DNA from: Nocardia nova NBRC 15556
GTDB taxonomy: Bacteria; Actinomycetota; Actinomycetes; Mycobacteriales; Mycobacteriaceae
Assembly: GCF_001613005.1 (NCBI RefSeq)
Contig: NZ_BDBN01000002.1
Span: forward strand, 62,001-126,000
Direction: 5' to 3'
DNA length: 64,000 bases
Under the pieces are notes generated by a model that did no database searches, was not told the DNA's origin, and was given only the letters and a program-made list of their open reading frames with translations. Made by a program: the position numbers and the translations under genes. Positions 34,709 to 43,580 of this stretch are shown here, in pieces; within the stretch, counting starts at the first letter, position 1; every line of letters begins with the position of its first letter.

Positions 34709-35124
34709 CGACGCCCACCCGCAACCTCGACTGGCTCCTCGACGACCTCGTCGCGCACATTCCCGGCGTCCGCCACGCCGTGGTGCTGTCCACCGACGGT
34801 CTACTGCTCGGCCGCTCCACCGTCATGCCGGTCGAGGACGCCGAGCACTTCGCCGCGATGGCCGCGACACTGCACGGCCTGGCGCGCAGCGCCGGGCACC
34901 GCTTCACCGGTGGCACTGTCCGACAAACCGTCATCGAGCTCGACCATGCCGTCATGTTCGCCACGGCGGCGGGGCCCAATGCCTGTCTGGCGTTGCTCAC
35001 CGACGAGACTGCCAACATGGGCATGGTCGCCTACGAGATCAACCAGACCGTGCACCGGGTGGGCACCTTTCTTTCCGCCGCACCCCGCCGGGGCTTCGGC
35101 CGCATGGGCGACCCGAGCTCGTGA
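34705..35124 (+). CDS. cvnB: Roadblock/LC7-domain protein (CvnB type)
   Basis: 139 residues, a single roadblock/LC7 fold (LDWLLDDLVAHIPGVRHAVVL at the start and LVAYEINQTV near the end). In conservons it binds and probably acts as exchange or GAP-like factor for the small GTPase. Start overlaps the kinase stop (ATGA) and its own stop overlaps the next GTG (GTGA), giving tight translational coupling. Confidence 0.92.
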   Translation: MTTPTRNLDWLLDDLVAHIPGVRHAVVLSTDGLLLGRSTVMPVEDAEHFAAMAATLHGLARSAGHRFTGGTVRQTVIELDHAVMFATAAGPNACLALLTDETANMGMVAYEINQTVHRVGTFLSAAPRRGFGRMGDPSS

Positions 35125-35498
35125 CCGGTCCGCGCGCCTCGTGGTACGAGGACGAGGCCGGACCCCTCGTACGTTCTTATGCACTAACGCGCGGACGCAC
35201 CCGCAGTCCACGAGCGGACCTGGACATGATCACCCTCGTCCTGGCGGTCGACACCACGGCCGACCTGCGTCGACGCGAACCCGAATATCGCGACATCATG
35301 CGTCTGTGCCAGGCACCACAGTCGGTTGCCGAAGTCTCTGCCGCCCTGTGTCTTCCGCTGATGGTGACGAAGATCCTGCTCAGCGATCTGCTCGCCGACG
35401 GCCACCTCATCTGCCGGTCGGTGTCCCCCGTGACCGACACCGGAGTCCACAACCTCGACCTTCTGCGAACGGTATTGGATGGCATCCGCAACCTTTGA
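35121..35498 (+). CDS. cvnC: DUF742 protein (CvnC type)
   Basis: 125 residues of the DUF742 family: PLVRSYALTRGRTR near the N-terminus, then a winged-helix-like middle (EVSAALCLPLMVTKILLSDLLADGHL). It is the third conserved member of the conservon and may bridge roadblock and GTPase. GTG start; overlaps the GTPase gene by 20 bases. Confidence 0.9.
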   Translation: MTGPRASWYEDEAGPLVRSYALTRGRTRSPRADLDMITLVLAVDTTADLRRREPEYRDIMRLCQAPQSVAEVSAALCLPLMVTKILLSDLLADGHLICRSVSPVTDTGVHNLDLLRTVLDGIRNL

Positions 35499-36123
35499 CC
35501 CCGACGAACGGCCCGCCCTGGCCGCCTCGGTGAAGATCCTCGTCGCCGGCGGTTTCGGTGTCGGCAAGACCACCATGGTCGGTGCCGTCAGCGAGATCGT
35601 CCCATTGCGCACCGAGGAAGTCGTCACCGAACTCTCGCGCGATATCGACGATCTGTCCGGGGTCGAGTCGAAAACGACCACGACCGTCGCCATGGACTTC
35701 GGTCGCATCACCATCTCCCCCGAGTTGGTGCTCTACGTATTCGGCACGCCCGGGCAGGACCGGTTCTGGTTCATGTGGGACGAACTGGCCCTCGGCGCCC
35801 TCGGGGCGGTCGTGCTGGCCGATACCCGACGGCTCGACAGCAGTTTCGCCGCCGTCGACTTCTTCGAGCGTCGCGGTTTGCCGTTCGTCGTCGGTGTCAA
35901 CTGCTTCGACGGCGCACCTCGCTACACGACCGAGGATGTCCGCGATGCCCTCGACCTCGCCGACCATGTGCCTGTCATGCTGTGCGACGCACGCCGTCGC
36001 GAGTCCGCCAAGGCCATGCTCATCACGTTGATGGAGTACCTCATCGGCGGGACCGCGCGGGCCACCGGGGCCCCGGCCCCGCACGCCCCTCTGGCATTCG
36101 ACCGGACCACCGGCACCCTGTGA
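35479..36123 (+). CDS. cvnD: Conservon small GTPase (CvnD type)
   Basis: 214 residues. P-loop GGFGVGKTT at about 24-32, switch/G3-like segment FGTPGQDRFWFMWDEL, and a nucleotide-base segment VGVNCFDG where Ras-like proteins carry NKxD. It is the Ras/MglA-like switch of the conservon, controlled by the roadblock partner. Last gene of the operon; a convergent small gene follows after about 40 bases. No P450 gene follows, unlike some Streptomyces conservons. Confidence 0.92.
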   Translation: MASATFDPDERPALAASVKILVAGGFGVGKTTMVGAVSEIVPLRTEEVVTELSRDIDDLSGVESKTTTTVAMDFGRITISPELVLYVFGTPGQDRFWFMWDELALGALGAVVLADTRRLDSSFAAVDFFERRGLPFVVGVNCFDGAPRYTTEDVRDALDLADHVPVMLCDARRRESAKAMLITLMEYLIGGTARATGAPAPHAPLAFDRTTGTL

Positions 36124-36165
36124 GGGCCGGCGGTCCCGTGGCTCAGCGCGTGGATTCCCCGGCGA

Positions 36166-36579
36166 TTATTCGCCCCGACTGCCGGTCGTTGCGCTGAGAA
36201 CCAGGCTCACCAGCTGCGAGCGCGAGGGCACCGGCCGGACCGAATGCAGGTGCCGGTGCCAATACGGGCTGTTGGCTCCCGGCATCGGCAACTCCAACGT
36301 CCCGGTGTCCAGCGCGGTCACCCCCGCCTGTCGCAAACCGCGGCGTTCCGCTTCCGCGACCGGCCGGTCGGGTGTGGCAAACACCAACCATTGACCGGGC
36401 CGGTACTCGAACACCGGGACGGTCCACCCTTTCGACCGCGCCGCCGACTCGATCGTCCCGCCGATCTCCGAGGGCATGTCCAGCGCACAGACCTGACGGC
36501 CCAGTTCGATCATCAGCCGCATGGCACCGGTCCACACCGAGGGGGACCACCGGGTGGTCCAGATTGTCGCCACGTCCAC
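36166..36579 (-). CDS. Uncharacterised small protein next to the conservon
   Basis: About 137 residues if begun at the GTG at 36579; an earlier start up to 36648 is possible but its N-terminal Arg-rich residues look non-coding. It has an alpha/beta pattern, with MRLMIELGRQVCALDMPSEIG, EYRPGQWLVFATPDRPV and a Trp-His segment SPYWHRHLH. There is no membrane or signal segment. I recall similar small proteins in nocardiae but no function. Convergent with the conservon GTPase gene and divergent from fprB. Confidence 0.55.
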   Translation of the reverse strand: MDVATIWTTRWSPSVWTGAMRLMIELGRQVCALDMPSEIGGTIESAARSKGWTVPVFEYRPGQWLVFATPDRPVAEAERRGLRQAGVTALDTGTLELPMPGANSPYWHRHLHSVRPVPSRSQLVSLVLSATTGSRGE

Positions 36580-36668
36580 GTGAGTACACCGCCTGTCGGT
36601 TTCGGCTCGTCGACGCGCGGCACATGTCGCGGCGGCTCCTGCGCGCACCGCCCGCGAGCCGACAGCCC

Positions 36669-36713
36669 TGTACGATATAGTACAATAGGTTGACTCAATA
36701 AACCGTATAGACT
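36669..36713. promoter_or_regulatory. TGTAC-N6-GTACA dyad and promoter-like sequence between divergent genes
   Basis: TGTACGATATAGTACA (36669-36684) is an inverted repeat with an AT-rich centre. It is followed by TTGACT (36690-36695) and TATAGACT (36706-36713), which resemble -35 and -10 elements with a short spacer. It probably drives fprB, about 90 bases downstream, and may be bound by a dimeric regulator. Confidence 0.45.
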
Positions 36714-36800
36714 AGTCGCGAACCATATCCGGACGATCCGCAGATAGCCTGCTGACGTACCGAAGTTGTTGCGACACAGGGAATGTGAGGACCTCGCACC

Positions 36801-38474
36801 ATGGCCTTCGTAGTGACGCAGAGATGCTGCAATGATGCGAGCTGCTTGTCGGAGTGCCCGGTCGACTGCATCCGGCCGCGGCCCGAGGACCCGGATTTCG
36901 CCACCGCGGAAATGCTCTACATCGACCCGCAGACCTGTATCGACTGTGGCGCATGCGCCGATGCGTGCCCAGTCGACGCGATCTTTTCCGAGGACGAGCT
37001 GCCCGAGGGCCTGCAACGTTACACCGACATCAACGCCGGCTACTTCGAGCGGCACCCGCTGGACGCGAAGATGATCCAGCCGGCGCCCCCCGGCCGGGTC
37101 GCCAAGGAACTCGGCACCCTGCGCGTGGCGATCGTCGGTGCGGGACCGGCCGCGGCCTATGCCGCCGAGGAGCTGATGCGCCGCGCCGACGCCGAGGTGG
37201 AGGTGATCGACCGGTTACCCTCGCCACACGGACTGGTGCGAGCCGGTGTCGCCCCCGACCACGCGGGAACCAAGGCGATCACCACGACGTTCGAGGCCGC
37301 GGCCCGCCACGCCAGCTTCCGCTATCTGCTCAATGTCGAAGTCGGCGAACACATTTCGCATGCCGAATTGATGGATCACCACCATGCGGTGATCTACGCG
37401 GTGGGAGCATCGGCCGACCGCAGTCTCGGCATCCCCGGCGAATCGCTGCCCGGCAGCCATTCCGCGGGCGAGTTCGTGGCCTGGTACAACGGCCATCCCG
37501 ACTACGCCGATCGCGTCTTCGACCTGTCGGGTGAGCGCGCTGTCATCGTCGGGAACGGCAATGTGGCACTCGATATCGCGCGCGTGCTCACACTCGACCC
37601 CGAGGAGCTCGCCCGCACCGATATCGCCGACCACGCCCTGGCAGCCCTGCGTGACAGTACGATCCGCGAGGTGGTTCTGCTGGGCCGTCGCGGCCCGGTC
37701 CAGGCAGCCTACACCTCGCCGGAATTTCTTGCCCTGCAACGGTTGCCAGGCGTCGATGTGATCATCGACGAATCCGAGCTCAAACTCGATTCGGCCAGCC
37801 AGGCCGTCCTCGACGATCCCGGCACCGAGCCGTCGACCCTGCTCAAGGTCGAGCTGGCCCGGGAGTACTCGCAGCAGGCACAGCACCCCGGTCACAAACG
37901 GATCGTGTTCCGGTACCTGACCTCACCGGTGGAGATCCTCGGGACCGATCGGGTCGACGGGCTTACGATCGTGCGCAACGAGTTGGCCGAATCCGGCGGC
38001 GAGCTGACCCCCCGGCCGACCGATTGTACCGAGACGATCGCGACCTCGCTGGTGCTGCGCTCGGTCGGGTATCGCGGGCAGCCCGTACCGGACCTGCCCT
38101 TCGACGAGTCTCGGCATATCGTGCCGAACGAACGGGGCCGGGTGGTCACCGCCGAGGGCGACCCCGTGACCGGCGTCTACGTGACCGGCTGGATCAAACG
38201 CGGGCCGCGCGGAGTGATCGGCACGAACAAGGCGTGTGCCCAGGAGACGGTGGCCGGTCTGCTGGACGACTTCGCCGCCGGCATGCTGCCCGCACCCCGC
38301 CACGACCGCCGGGCCCTGCATGCCCTGCTGGCAGAGCGCCGCCCAGAACTGGTCGACGGCACCGGTTGGCGCGCCATCGACGCCGCGGAACGCGAACTCG
38401 GCAAGCAGCAAGGCCGCCCCCGGGTCAAATTCGTCTCGGTGGCCGAGATGCTGGCCGCATCACGCAGGCACTGA
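36801..38474 (+). CDS. fprB: Ferredoxin-fused ferredoxin/adrenodoxin-type NADP reductase (FprB)
   Basis: 557 residues. The N-terminal ~85 residues are a bacterial ferredoxin with two cysteine clusters (CCNDASCLSECPVDC and CIDCGACADACP) for Fe-S binding. The remainder is an adrenodoxin-reductase-like flavoprotein: FAD motif VGAGPAAAYAAEE near 112 and NADPH motif VGNGNVALDIARVL. This is the FprB architecture of mycobacteria. It moves electrons from NADPH through FAD to its own ferredoxin domain and on to P450s or other oxygenases. The P450 and Rieske enzymes in this window are possible clients. ATG start, own promoter. Confidence 0.93.
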   Translation: MAFVVTQRCCNDASCLSECPVDCIRPRPEDPDFATAEMLYIDPQTCIDCGACADACPVDAIFSEDELPEGLQRYTDINAGYFERHPLDAKMIQPAPPGRVAKELGTLRVAIVGAGPAAAYAAEELMRRADAEVEVIDRLPSPHGLVRAGVAPDHAGTKAITTTFEAAARHASFRYLLNVEVGEHISHAELMDHHHAVIYAVGASADRSLGIPGESLPGSHSAGEFVAWYNGHPDYADRVFDLSGERAVIVGNGNVALDIARVLTLDPEELARTDIADHALAALRDSTIREVVLLGRRGPVQAAYTSPEFLALQRLPGVDVIIDESELKLDSASQAVLDDPGTEPSTLLKVELAREYSQQAQHPGHKRIVFRYLTSPVEILGTDRVDGLTIVRNELAESGGELTPRPTDCTETIATSLVLRSVGYRGQPVPDLPFDESRHIVPNERGRVVTAEGDPVTGVYVTGWIKRGPRGVIGTNKACAQETVAGLLDDFAAGMLPAPRHDRRALHALLAERRPELVDGTGWRAIDAAERELGKQQGRPRVKFVSVAEMLAASRRH

Positions 38475-38542
38475 CCACTCGACGCACTTCGAATAAAATT
38501 ATTCAACTATTTTTCGCATCCTGACCCGGAAACCACGATCAG

Positions 38543-38562
38543 TTCAATCATCTATCGGATAG
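38543..38562. promoter_or_regulatory. Shared importer element TCAATCATCTA with CTATCGGATAG dyad
   Basis: TCAATCATCTAT (38544-38555) recurs as TCAATCATCTAC on the minus strand upstream of the importer permease gene (43541-43552). Here it overlaps CTATC-G-GATAG, a short inverted repeat. It lies about 90 bases before the solute-binding protein start. A common regulator for the two importer transcripts, perhaps the GntR protein encoded with the permease, is likely. GAATAA-AA-TTATTC followed by a T-run at 38491-38515 may end fprB transcription. Confidence 0.5.
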
Positions 38563-38652
38563 CATCAAATCCCTGGCAGAGGCACGTCCGTGCCGCATCT
38601 GTCCATCCGCCCCGGCTGCACGGGGTCGCCAGGATCACGATTGGAGATTGAA

Positions 38653-39909
38653 GTGCACTGTCCACGGACCCCCGGGCGCATCGCAGCGCCACTGATGATC
38701 GCCGCGGCCCTCGCGGTGGCTACCGCGTGTAGCTCGTCGTCGACGTCGGATTCGACCCCCTCGGCCGAGCCGATCGCAGGTTCACCGAACAAAGCCGCCG
38801 GCTCGCCGGTCACCATCGGCTTCATCAGCGAGGGAAAATCGCCGGCGATCGACAACACCGACGAGATCAAGGGGGCCCGCGCGGCGGTGGCCTACGCCAA
38901 CGACTATCTCGGCGGTCTCGGCGGCCATCCGATCACGCTCAAGGTGTGCGAGAGCCTCGGCCAGCCCGCGACCGCGACCGATTGCGCGAATCAGATGGTG
39001 GCGGCCGACGTGGCGGCTGTGGTCGAAGGTGTCGAAGGTCAGATCGATGCGACGATAGCGCCTCTGGCCGCGGCCAAAATCCCGTTGGTCACCCACACCG
39101 CGAGCACTCAGGCGGCGTTGCAGACGCCAGGGGTGTTCATGCTTTTGAACGGGCTGTCCTACTTCGGGACGCCCGCCGCACAGGCCAAGGCCGACGGCGT
39201 GAAGAAGGCCGACCTCGTCGTCATCGGCGTGCCGGCCGCGGAGGGGCCCGCCCGCCAGATCGGCGCGCTGCTCTACGGCAACGCCGGCGTGGGCCTGAAC
39301 GTGACAGCGGTGCCTCCGGGCACCGCCGATATGACCCCGCAGATCGCCGCCGCCGATGGCGAACATCCCGACCTCTACACCGTCGTCGGCAACGACACCT
39401 TCTGCACCAGCGCCCTCAAGGCGATCAAGACCGTCGACCCGAGCGTGAAGACCACCATCATCGACCGCTGCATCACGCCGGGAGGCGCGAGCGCCATCCC
39501 CGGCGGGTACCAGGACATCAACGTGGTCACCACCACCGACCTCAGCAAGGACCGGCCCGACGGCAAACTCTTCGCGAGCGTCCTGGGCAAATACGGCGAC
39601 GGCGCGAAATTCGGCTCCACCGCGGCCTTCGGCTACTCGCCGATGTTGGGCATGGTCGATGCGCTGAATGCCGCCAAGATTTCGGAACCAACCCCTGCGA
39701 CCGTGACCAGCACTCTGCAATCGGCGCCGGCGACGGAATACCCGCTCTCGGGCGGCGTCATGTTCCAGTGCAACGGTAAGCAGATCGCATTGTCGCCGAA
39801 TATCTGCAGCACCGACGGCATCATGGCTACCGCCGACAAGGCCGGAACCCTGTCGAACTACCGCCGCGTCGCCGCGGACGCCAAGCTGTATTCGATGCCC
39901 GGCCGCTGA
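38653..39909 (+). CDS. Lipoprotein solute-binding protein of a LivJ-type ABC importer
   Basis: 418 residues. Signal peptide with a lipobox ending ATAC, Cys at residue 26, then a Ser/Thr-rich linker. The mature part is a periplasmic-binding-protein type I fold: VTIGFISEGKSPAIDN, VKKADLVVIGVP, FGYSPMLGMVDALNAA. The GTG start follows TTGGAG; codons further upstream look non-coding. This branched-chain-amino-acid family often binds aromatic or other organic acids in catabolic clusters. It faces the importer ATPase and permease genes across a strong hairpin and shares an upstream element with them. Confidence 0.9.
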   Translation: MHCPRTPGRIAAPLMIAAALAVATACSSSSTSDSTPSAEPIAGSPNKAAGSPVTIGFISEGKSPAIDNTDEIKGARAAVAYANDYLGGLGGHPITLKVCESLGQPATATDCANQMVAADVAAVVEGVEGQIDATIAPLAAAKIPLVTHTASTQAALQTPGVFMLLNGLSYFGTPAAQAKADGVKKADLVVIGVPAAEGPARQIGALLYGNAGVGLNVTAVPPGTADMTPQIAAADGEHPDLYTVVGNDTFCTSALKAIKTVDPSVKTTIIDRCITPGGASAIPGGYQDINVVTTTDLSKDRPDGKLFASVLGKYGDGAKFGSTAAFGYSPMLGMVDALNAAKISEPTPATVTSTLQSAPATEYPLSGGVMFQCNGKQIALSPNICSTDGIMATADKAGTLSNYRRVAADAKLYSMPGR

Positions 39910-39929
39910 CCACCTTCGGCGAACACGAC

Positions 39930-39961
39930 TTCGGCCGCCTCCGAATCCGGAGGCGGCCGAA
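39930..39961. terminator. Perfect bidirectional hairpin terminator
   Basis: A 14-base perfect stem (TTCGGCCGCCTCCG) with a four-base loop AATC, between the convergent solute-binding protein and LivF genes. A short T/A-rich stretch follows on the plus strand. Confidence 0.85.
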
Positions 39962-39977
39962 CTATTTCCGGTTGCGC

Positions 39978-40715
39978 TTACGCCGGCGCGGTCCCCATCT
40001 CGCCGAGGTAGGCGGCCTCGATCCGGTCGGGATCGTCGATCAACTCCGTGGCCGGTCCTCGCAGCCGGACATCACCGTGCACCAGCACGATCGCCTCGTC
40101 GGCAACCTCGAGCGCCAGCCGCACATGTTGCTCCACCAGAATCACCACCGCCGAGGTTTCCTCGGCCACGCGGCGCACCACGGGGAGCAGATTCTCGACG
40201 ATCACCGGCGCCAATCCCATGCTCATCTCGTCGATCAGCAGTACCGCGGGGTTCTGCGCTAGCGCCCGGGCCACCGCGAGCATCTGCTGCTCGCCTCCGG
40301 ACAGCGCGCCCGCGGCCACGTTCAGCCGTTTCGCCAAGGCCGGGAATATCTCCAGGCACGCGTCGACGCCGGGTCCACCGCGCCGGTGCGCAAGCTGCAG
40401 ATTCTGTGCCACCGTCAAGGTGGTGAACAGGTCCCGGCAGTCGGGTACCAGGGCCAGTCCGGCCCGGTTGGCGGCGGCGGGCTTCCCACTGGGCAGCGCG
40501 GTGCCGCCGACGCGGACCTCCCCGCCCAGGCGCGGCAGCAGACCGGCCATCGTCTCCATCATCGTGGTCTTGCCGGCGCCGTTCGGGCCGAGGACGGCCA
40601 GCACCGTCCCGGCGTCCAGGCGCAGTCCGATATCGCGGACCACGGCGACCGAACCATGCCCGGCGACCAGTCCGCTGCATTCGAATGCCGGTGCGGCAGA
40701 AGTAGTTTCAGTCAT
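39978..40715 (-). CDS. livF: LivF-type ABC importer ATP-binding protein
   Basis: 245 residues. Walker A GPNGAGKTT (about 37-45), Q-loop region, ABC signature LSGGEQQML and Walker B AVLLIDEMSMGL, with the switch His in LVEQH. It is the second ATPase of a Liv-type importer; the first is fused to the permease. The start ATG overlaps the upstream stop (ATGA), so translation is coupled. Confidence 0.93.
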   Translation of the reverse strand: MTETTSAAPAFECSGLVAGHGSVAVVRDIGLRLDAGTVLAVLGPNGAGKTTMMETMAGLLPRLGGEVRVGGTALPSGKPAAANRAGLALVPDCRDLFTTLTVAQNLQLAHRRGGPGVDACLEIFPALAKRLNVAAGALSGGEQQMLAVARALAQNPAVLLIDEMSMGLAPVIVENLLPVVRRVAEETSAVVILVEQHVRLALEVADEAIVLVHGDVRLRGPATELIDDPDRIEAAYLGEMGTAPA

Positions 40716-43456
40716 CAGATCGCCAATCCACTGGTGTGCGCGCTGCCCAGGTAAGCTTGTGCGACGACGCGGTCGGTGCGGATGTCCTCGGCCCCGCCCG
40801 AGGCGATGACCTTGCCGAAGTCGAGCACATGGATGCGGTCGCAGAGCCCGAGTACCAATCCCATGTCGTGATCGACCATGACGATGGTGACCCCGCTGTC
40901 GCGGACGTCGCGAAGACGATCGCCCAGCCACTGGCTCTCATTGGTGTCCAGCCCGCCGGCCGGTTCGTCGAGCAACAGCACATCCGGCGATCCGACCAGA
41001 GCTCGCGCGATCGACACCAGCTGGCGCTGCCCTTGGGACAGCTCACCCGCCAGGCGGGCGCGCACCTCTGAAAGACCGAGCAGATCCAGTACGCGGCTCA
41101 GCTTCTGATCGTCACCGCCGCCACGGTGCCGGCCCGCGGTCAATCCGACGCGCACGTTCTCCTGCACATCCAGGTCGTCGTATAGTTCGACGGCCTGGAA
41201 GGTCCGGCCCAAACCGGCGCGGATGCGCTGGTGCGGGGGCAGCGCGTCGATATTCTCGGTGCCCAGCAGCACCGCGCCCTTGTGATCGGCAAAGCCGCTG
41301 ATCGCGTCGATCAGCGTGGTCTTGCCGGCGCCGTTGGGTCCGATGAGCCCCACGATCGCACCGCGGGGAATCGACAGGCAGATGTCGTCGATCGCGACCA
41401 CGCCGCCGTAATGCACCGACACGTCACGCAATTCCAGAGCCGTGGGCGCGCCGGAATCGTTCGCCATGACCGGCCCGGCCGCCCGCGGTGGCACGGAACC
41501 GACTGCGGCCCCGGCCTTCTCGCCCCCTGCGTGGCCCCATCGGCGGGCCACGAGCGTGTGGAAGGGCCCGACGATTCCGTCCGGATTGAGGATCACGGTG
41601 AAGATCAGCAGGATGCTGGCCACCACCGGATACCAGCCGTGTGCGGAGAAGACTTCGTCGACGACGATGAACACCAGGCCGTTGGCCGCCAGCACGCCCG
41701 CGAGCAGGCCACCGGCGACCGATGTCGTCCCCGCCAAGTACACGGTGCCGAACAGCACGAGGCTGTTCAATGCCGAGAACGCGTCGAAGGTGACGGTCTG
41801 CTCCTGATAGGCCAGCATCGCACCGCCGATTCCGGCGATGAACGCCGCTATGGCGAAGGCGATGATCTTGACGCGCACCACGCTGACCCCCGCGGCCGCG
41901 GCGGCGCGTTCGTTGGCCCGCACGGCCAGCATCTGCGACCCCAGCGAACTCCTGCGCAGATATGCCACGCCGAGCGCGACCACTACGAGCACGACCAGGC
42001 ACAGGAACGCGAAACTCAACCGCGGATACCCGTGCCCGGAACCGATTCCCAGATCCCAGCCGAACAACGAGGGCGAGCCGATCGCGACGCCCGACGAACC
42101 GACCAGATCCACATTCCGGAACCAGAGTGCTTCCACCGCATAGGCCATGGCCAGTGTCGCCACCGCCACGGTGAGTCCGCGGATGCGCAGCGCCGGCAGG
42201 CCGACCAGCACGCCGAGCGCGGTGGCCACGAGCGCGGCGCACAGCGGGGCGAGCGGGAACGGAATATGCCACGAGGTGCTGATCGGGCCGAGGATGAATC
42301 CGGCGACACCGGCGATCGTCAACTGCGCCAGCGACACCTGGCCCGCATAGCCGGTGACGACCACGGTCGACAACGCGATGATCGCCATGATCAGACTGAT
42401 GATCAGGCCGGTGCGGTAGCGGTCGTGCAGAACCACCAGCGCCACCGCGGCGACCACCACCATCAGCATGGTCGTCGGCAGGATGCGCCGGGGTCTCGGC
42501 GCTTTGCCAAGACTTCGCAGAATGATCGCCCCCCGCGCCGGGAGCGGCCGCGATCTGATGAGGAGTACGACCAGAATCAATACCAGCGGCACCAACTCGG
42601 GAAGCCCACTCGAGGGCAGCGCGGAATGTTTGGAGGCGAGATACTGCGCCTCCGATTGCAGGGCGCCGACCGCCAGTCCGGCGATCACCGCCACCACGAC
42701 GTATTCGAAGCGGGCGACCACGGCCGCGGCCAGCGCCGGCACGATGAACAGCGTGTAGGCAACGGGCACCAACGGCACGATCGGGGCGATCAGGATGCCG
42801 GAGAGCCCGGCCACGGCCGAGCTGAGCATCCAGTTGTAGACCGCGACGCGATCGGGTGAGATACCGCTGACGTAGGCGCCGCGCTCGGTCTCGGCGCAGG
42901 CGCGGGTGGCCAGGCCGAACTTCGTGTACTTGAAGATCAGCGACAACACGATCGCGAGGACCAGGATCGCGACCGCGAAATACAGCCGATCCGCCGAGAT
43001 CCGCAGATCGCCGTTGCGCCAGATGGTCGCCGGGAATATCGGGTCCACATTGATCGGATCGGTGCCGAGTTCGACGGCCACCAGACCGGCGGGCACCAGC
43101 GAGACTCCGAGCGCGGCCACCGCGCGGGCGACAGCGGGCGCGGACCGCAGCGGCCGGAAGATCACTACGTACAGCACCGCACCCAGCACCGCGGCGAGCA
43201 CGATGGACAGCAGCAGTGCCGGCCACATCGCCAGCCCGTCACCGAATGTGATCGATGTCGGCAGACCGGGCACCAGCAGCAAGAATTTGCCCTCGCGCAG
43301 GTAGGCGTAGACATAGGCCGTGTAGAGCGCTATCGCGCCGGAGGCGAAGTTCACCACACCCGAGCTGCGATAGGTCAGGACAACGGCCAGGGCCAGGGCC
43401 CCGAATACCGCGCCGTTGCCCAGACCGAGCAACAGAAACACCACATGTTGAGTCAT
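40715..43456 (-). CDS. Triple fusion LivH-LivM-LivG of a Liv-type ABC importer
   Basis: 913 residues. The first ~300 form a LivH permease (GLGNGAVFGALALAVVLTYR, GVVNFASGAI). The next ~330 form a LivM permease (TGYAGQVSLAQ near its start). The last ~245 are a LivG ATPase with Walker A GPNGAGKTT, signature LSQGQRQLVS and Walker B VLLLDEPAGGLD. Members usually occur as three separate proteins. ATG at 43456 with GGAGG upstream; codons before it look non-coding. Co-directional with GntR and acyl-CoA dehydrogenase upstream and LivF downstream, so one operon is likely. Substrate probably an organic or aromatic acid. Confidence 0.92.
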   Translation of the reverse strand: MTQHVVFLLLGLGNGAVFGALALAVVLTYRSSGVVNFASGAIALYTAYVYAYLREGKFLLLVPGLPTSITFGDGLAMWPALLLSIVLAAVLGAVLYVVIFRPLRSAPAVARAVAALGVSLVPAGLVAVELGTDPINVDPIFPATIWRNGDLRISADRLYFAVAILVLAIVLSLIFKYTKFGLATRACAETERGAYVSGISPDRVAVYNWMLSSAVAGLSGILIAPIVPLVPVAYTLFIVPALAAAVVARFEYVVVAVIAGLAVGALQSEAQYLASKHSALPSSGLPELVPLVLILVVLLIRSRPLPARGAIILRSLGKAPRPRRILPTTMLMVVVAAVALVVLHDRYRTGLIISLIMAIIALSTVVVTGYAGQVSLAQLTIAGVAGFILGPISTSWHIPFPLAPLCAALVATALGVLVGLPALRIRGLTVAVATLAMAYAVEALWFRNVDLVGSSGVAIGSPSLFGWDLGIGSGHGYPRLSFAFLCLVVLVVVALGVAYLRRSSLGSQMLAVRANERAAAAAGVSVVRVKIIAFAIAAFIAGIGGAMLAYQEQTVTFDAFSALNSLVLFGTVYLAGTTSVAGGLLAGVLAANGLVFIVVDEVFSAHGWYPVVASILLIFTVILNPDGIVGPFHTLVARRWGHAGGEKAGAAVGSVPPRAAGPVMANDSGAPTALELRDVSVHYGGVVAIDDICLSIPRGAIVGLIGPNGAGKTTLIDAISGFADHKGAVLLGTENIDALPPHQRIRAGLGRTFQAVELYDDLDVQENVRVGLTAGRHRGGGDDQKLSRVLDLLGLSEVRARLAGELSQGQRQLVSIARALVGSPDVLLLDEPAGGLDTNESQWLGDRLRDVRDSGVTIVMVDHDMGLVLGLCDRIHVLDFGKVIASGGAEDIRTDRVVAQAYLGSAHTSGLAI

Positions 43457-43540
43457 TCCAGAACGATCCTCCGGGGCACTGTCGAGCCGGCGCGGATGAT
43501 GCTTGATGGTCCGGCCGCAGGTCACGGTATCATCGAATAG

Positions 43541-43552
43541 GTAGATGATTGA
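43541..43552 (-). promoter_or_regulatory. TCAATCATCTAC element upstream of the importer permease
   Basis: On the minus strand this reads TCAATCATCTAC, matching the element at 38544-38555 in 11 of 12 bases, 85 bases before the permease start. It sits in the 124-base gap between the GntR stop and the permease gene and is a candidate operator or promoter of a local transcript. Confidence 0.45.
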
Positions 43553-43580
43553 TCGTTTTGAGCTATATTGTGCGGGGCGA

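Noticed and set aside
41231..42859. A 540-codon plus-strand frame within the importer permease gene.
   Set aside because: The translation is a repetitive His/Arg/Asp-rich string complementary to membrane segments; the real gene is on the minus strand.
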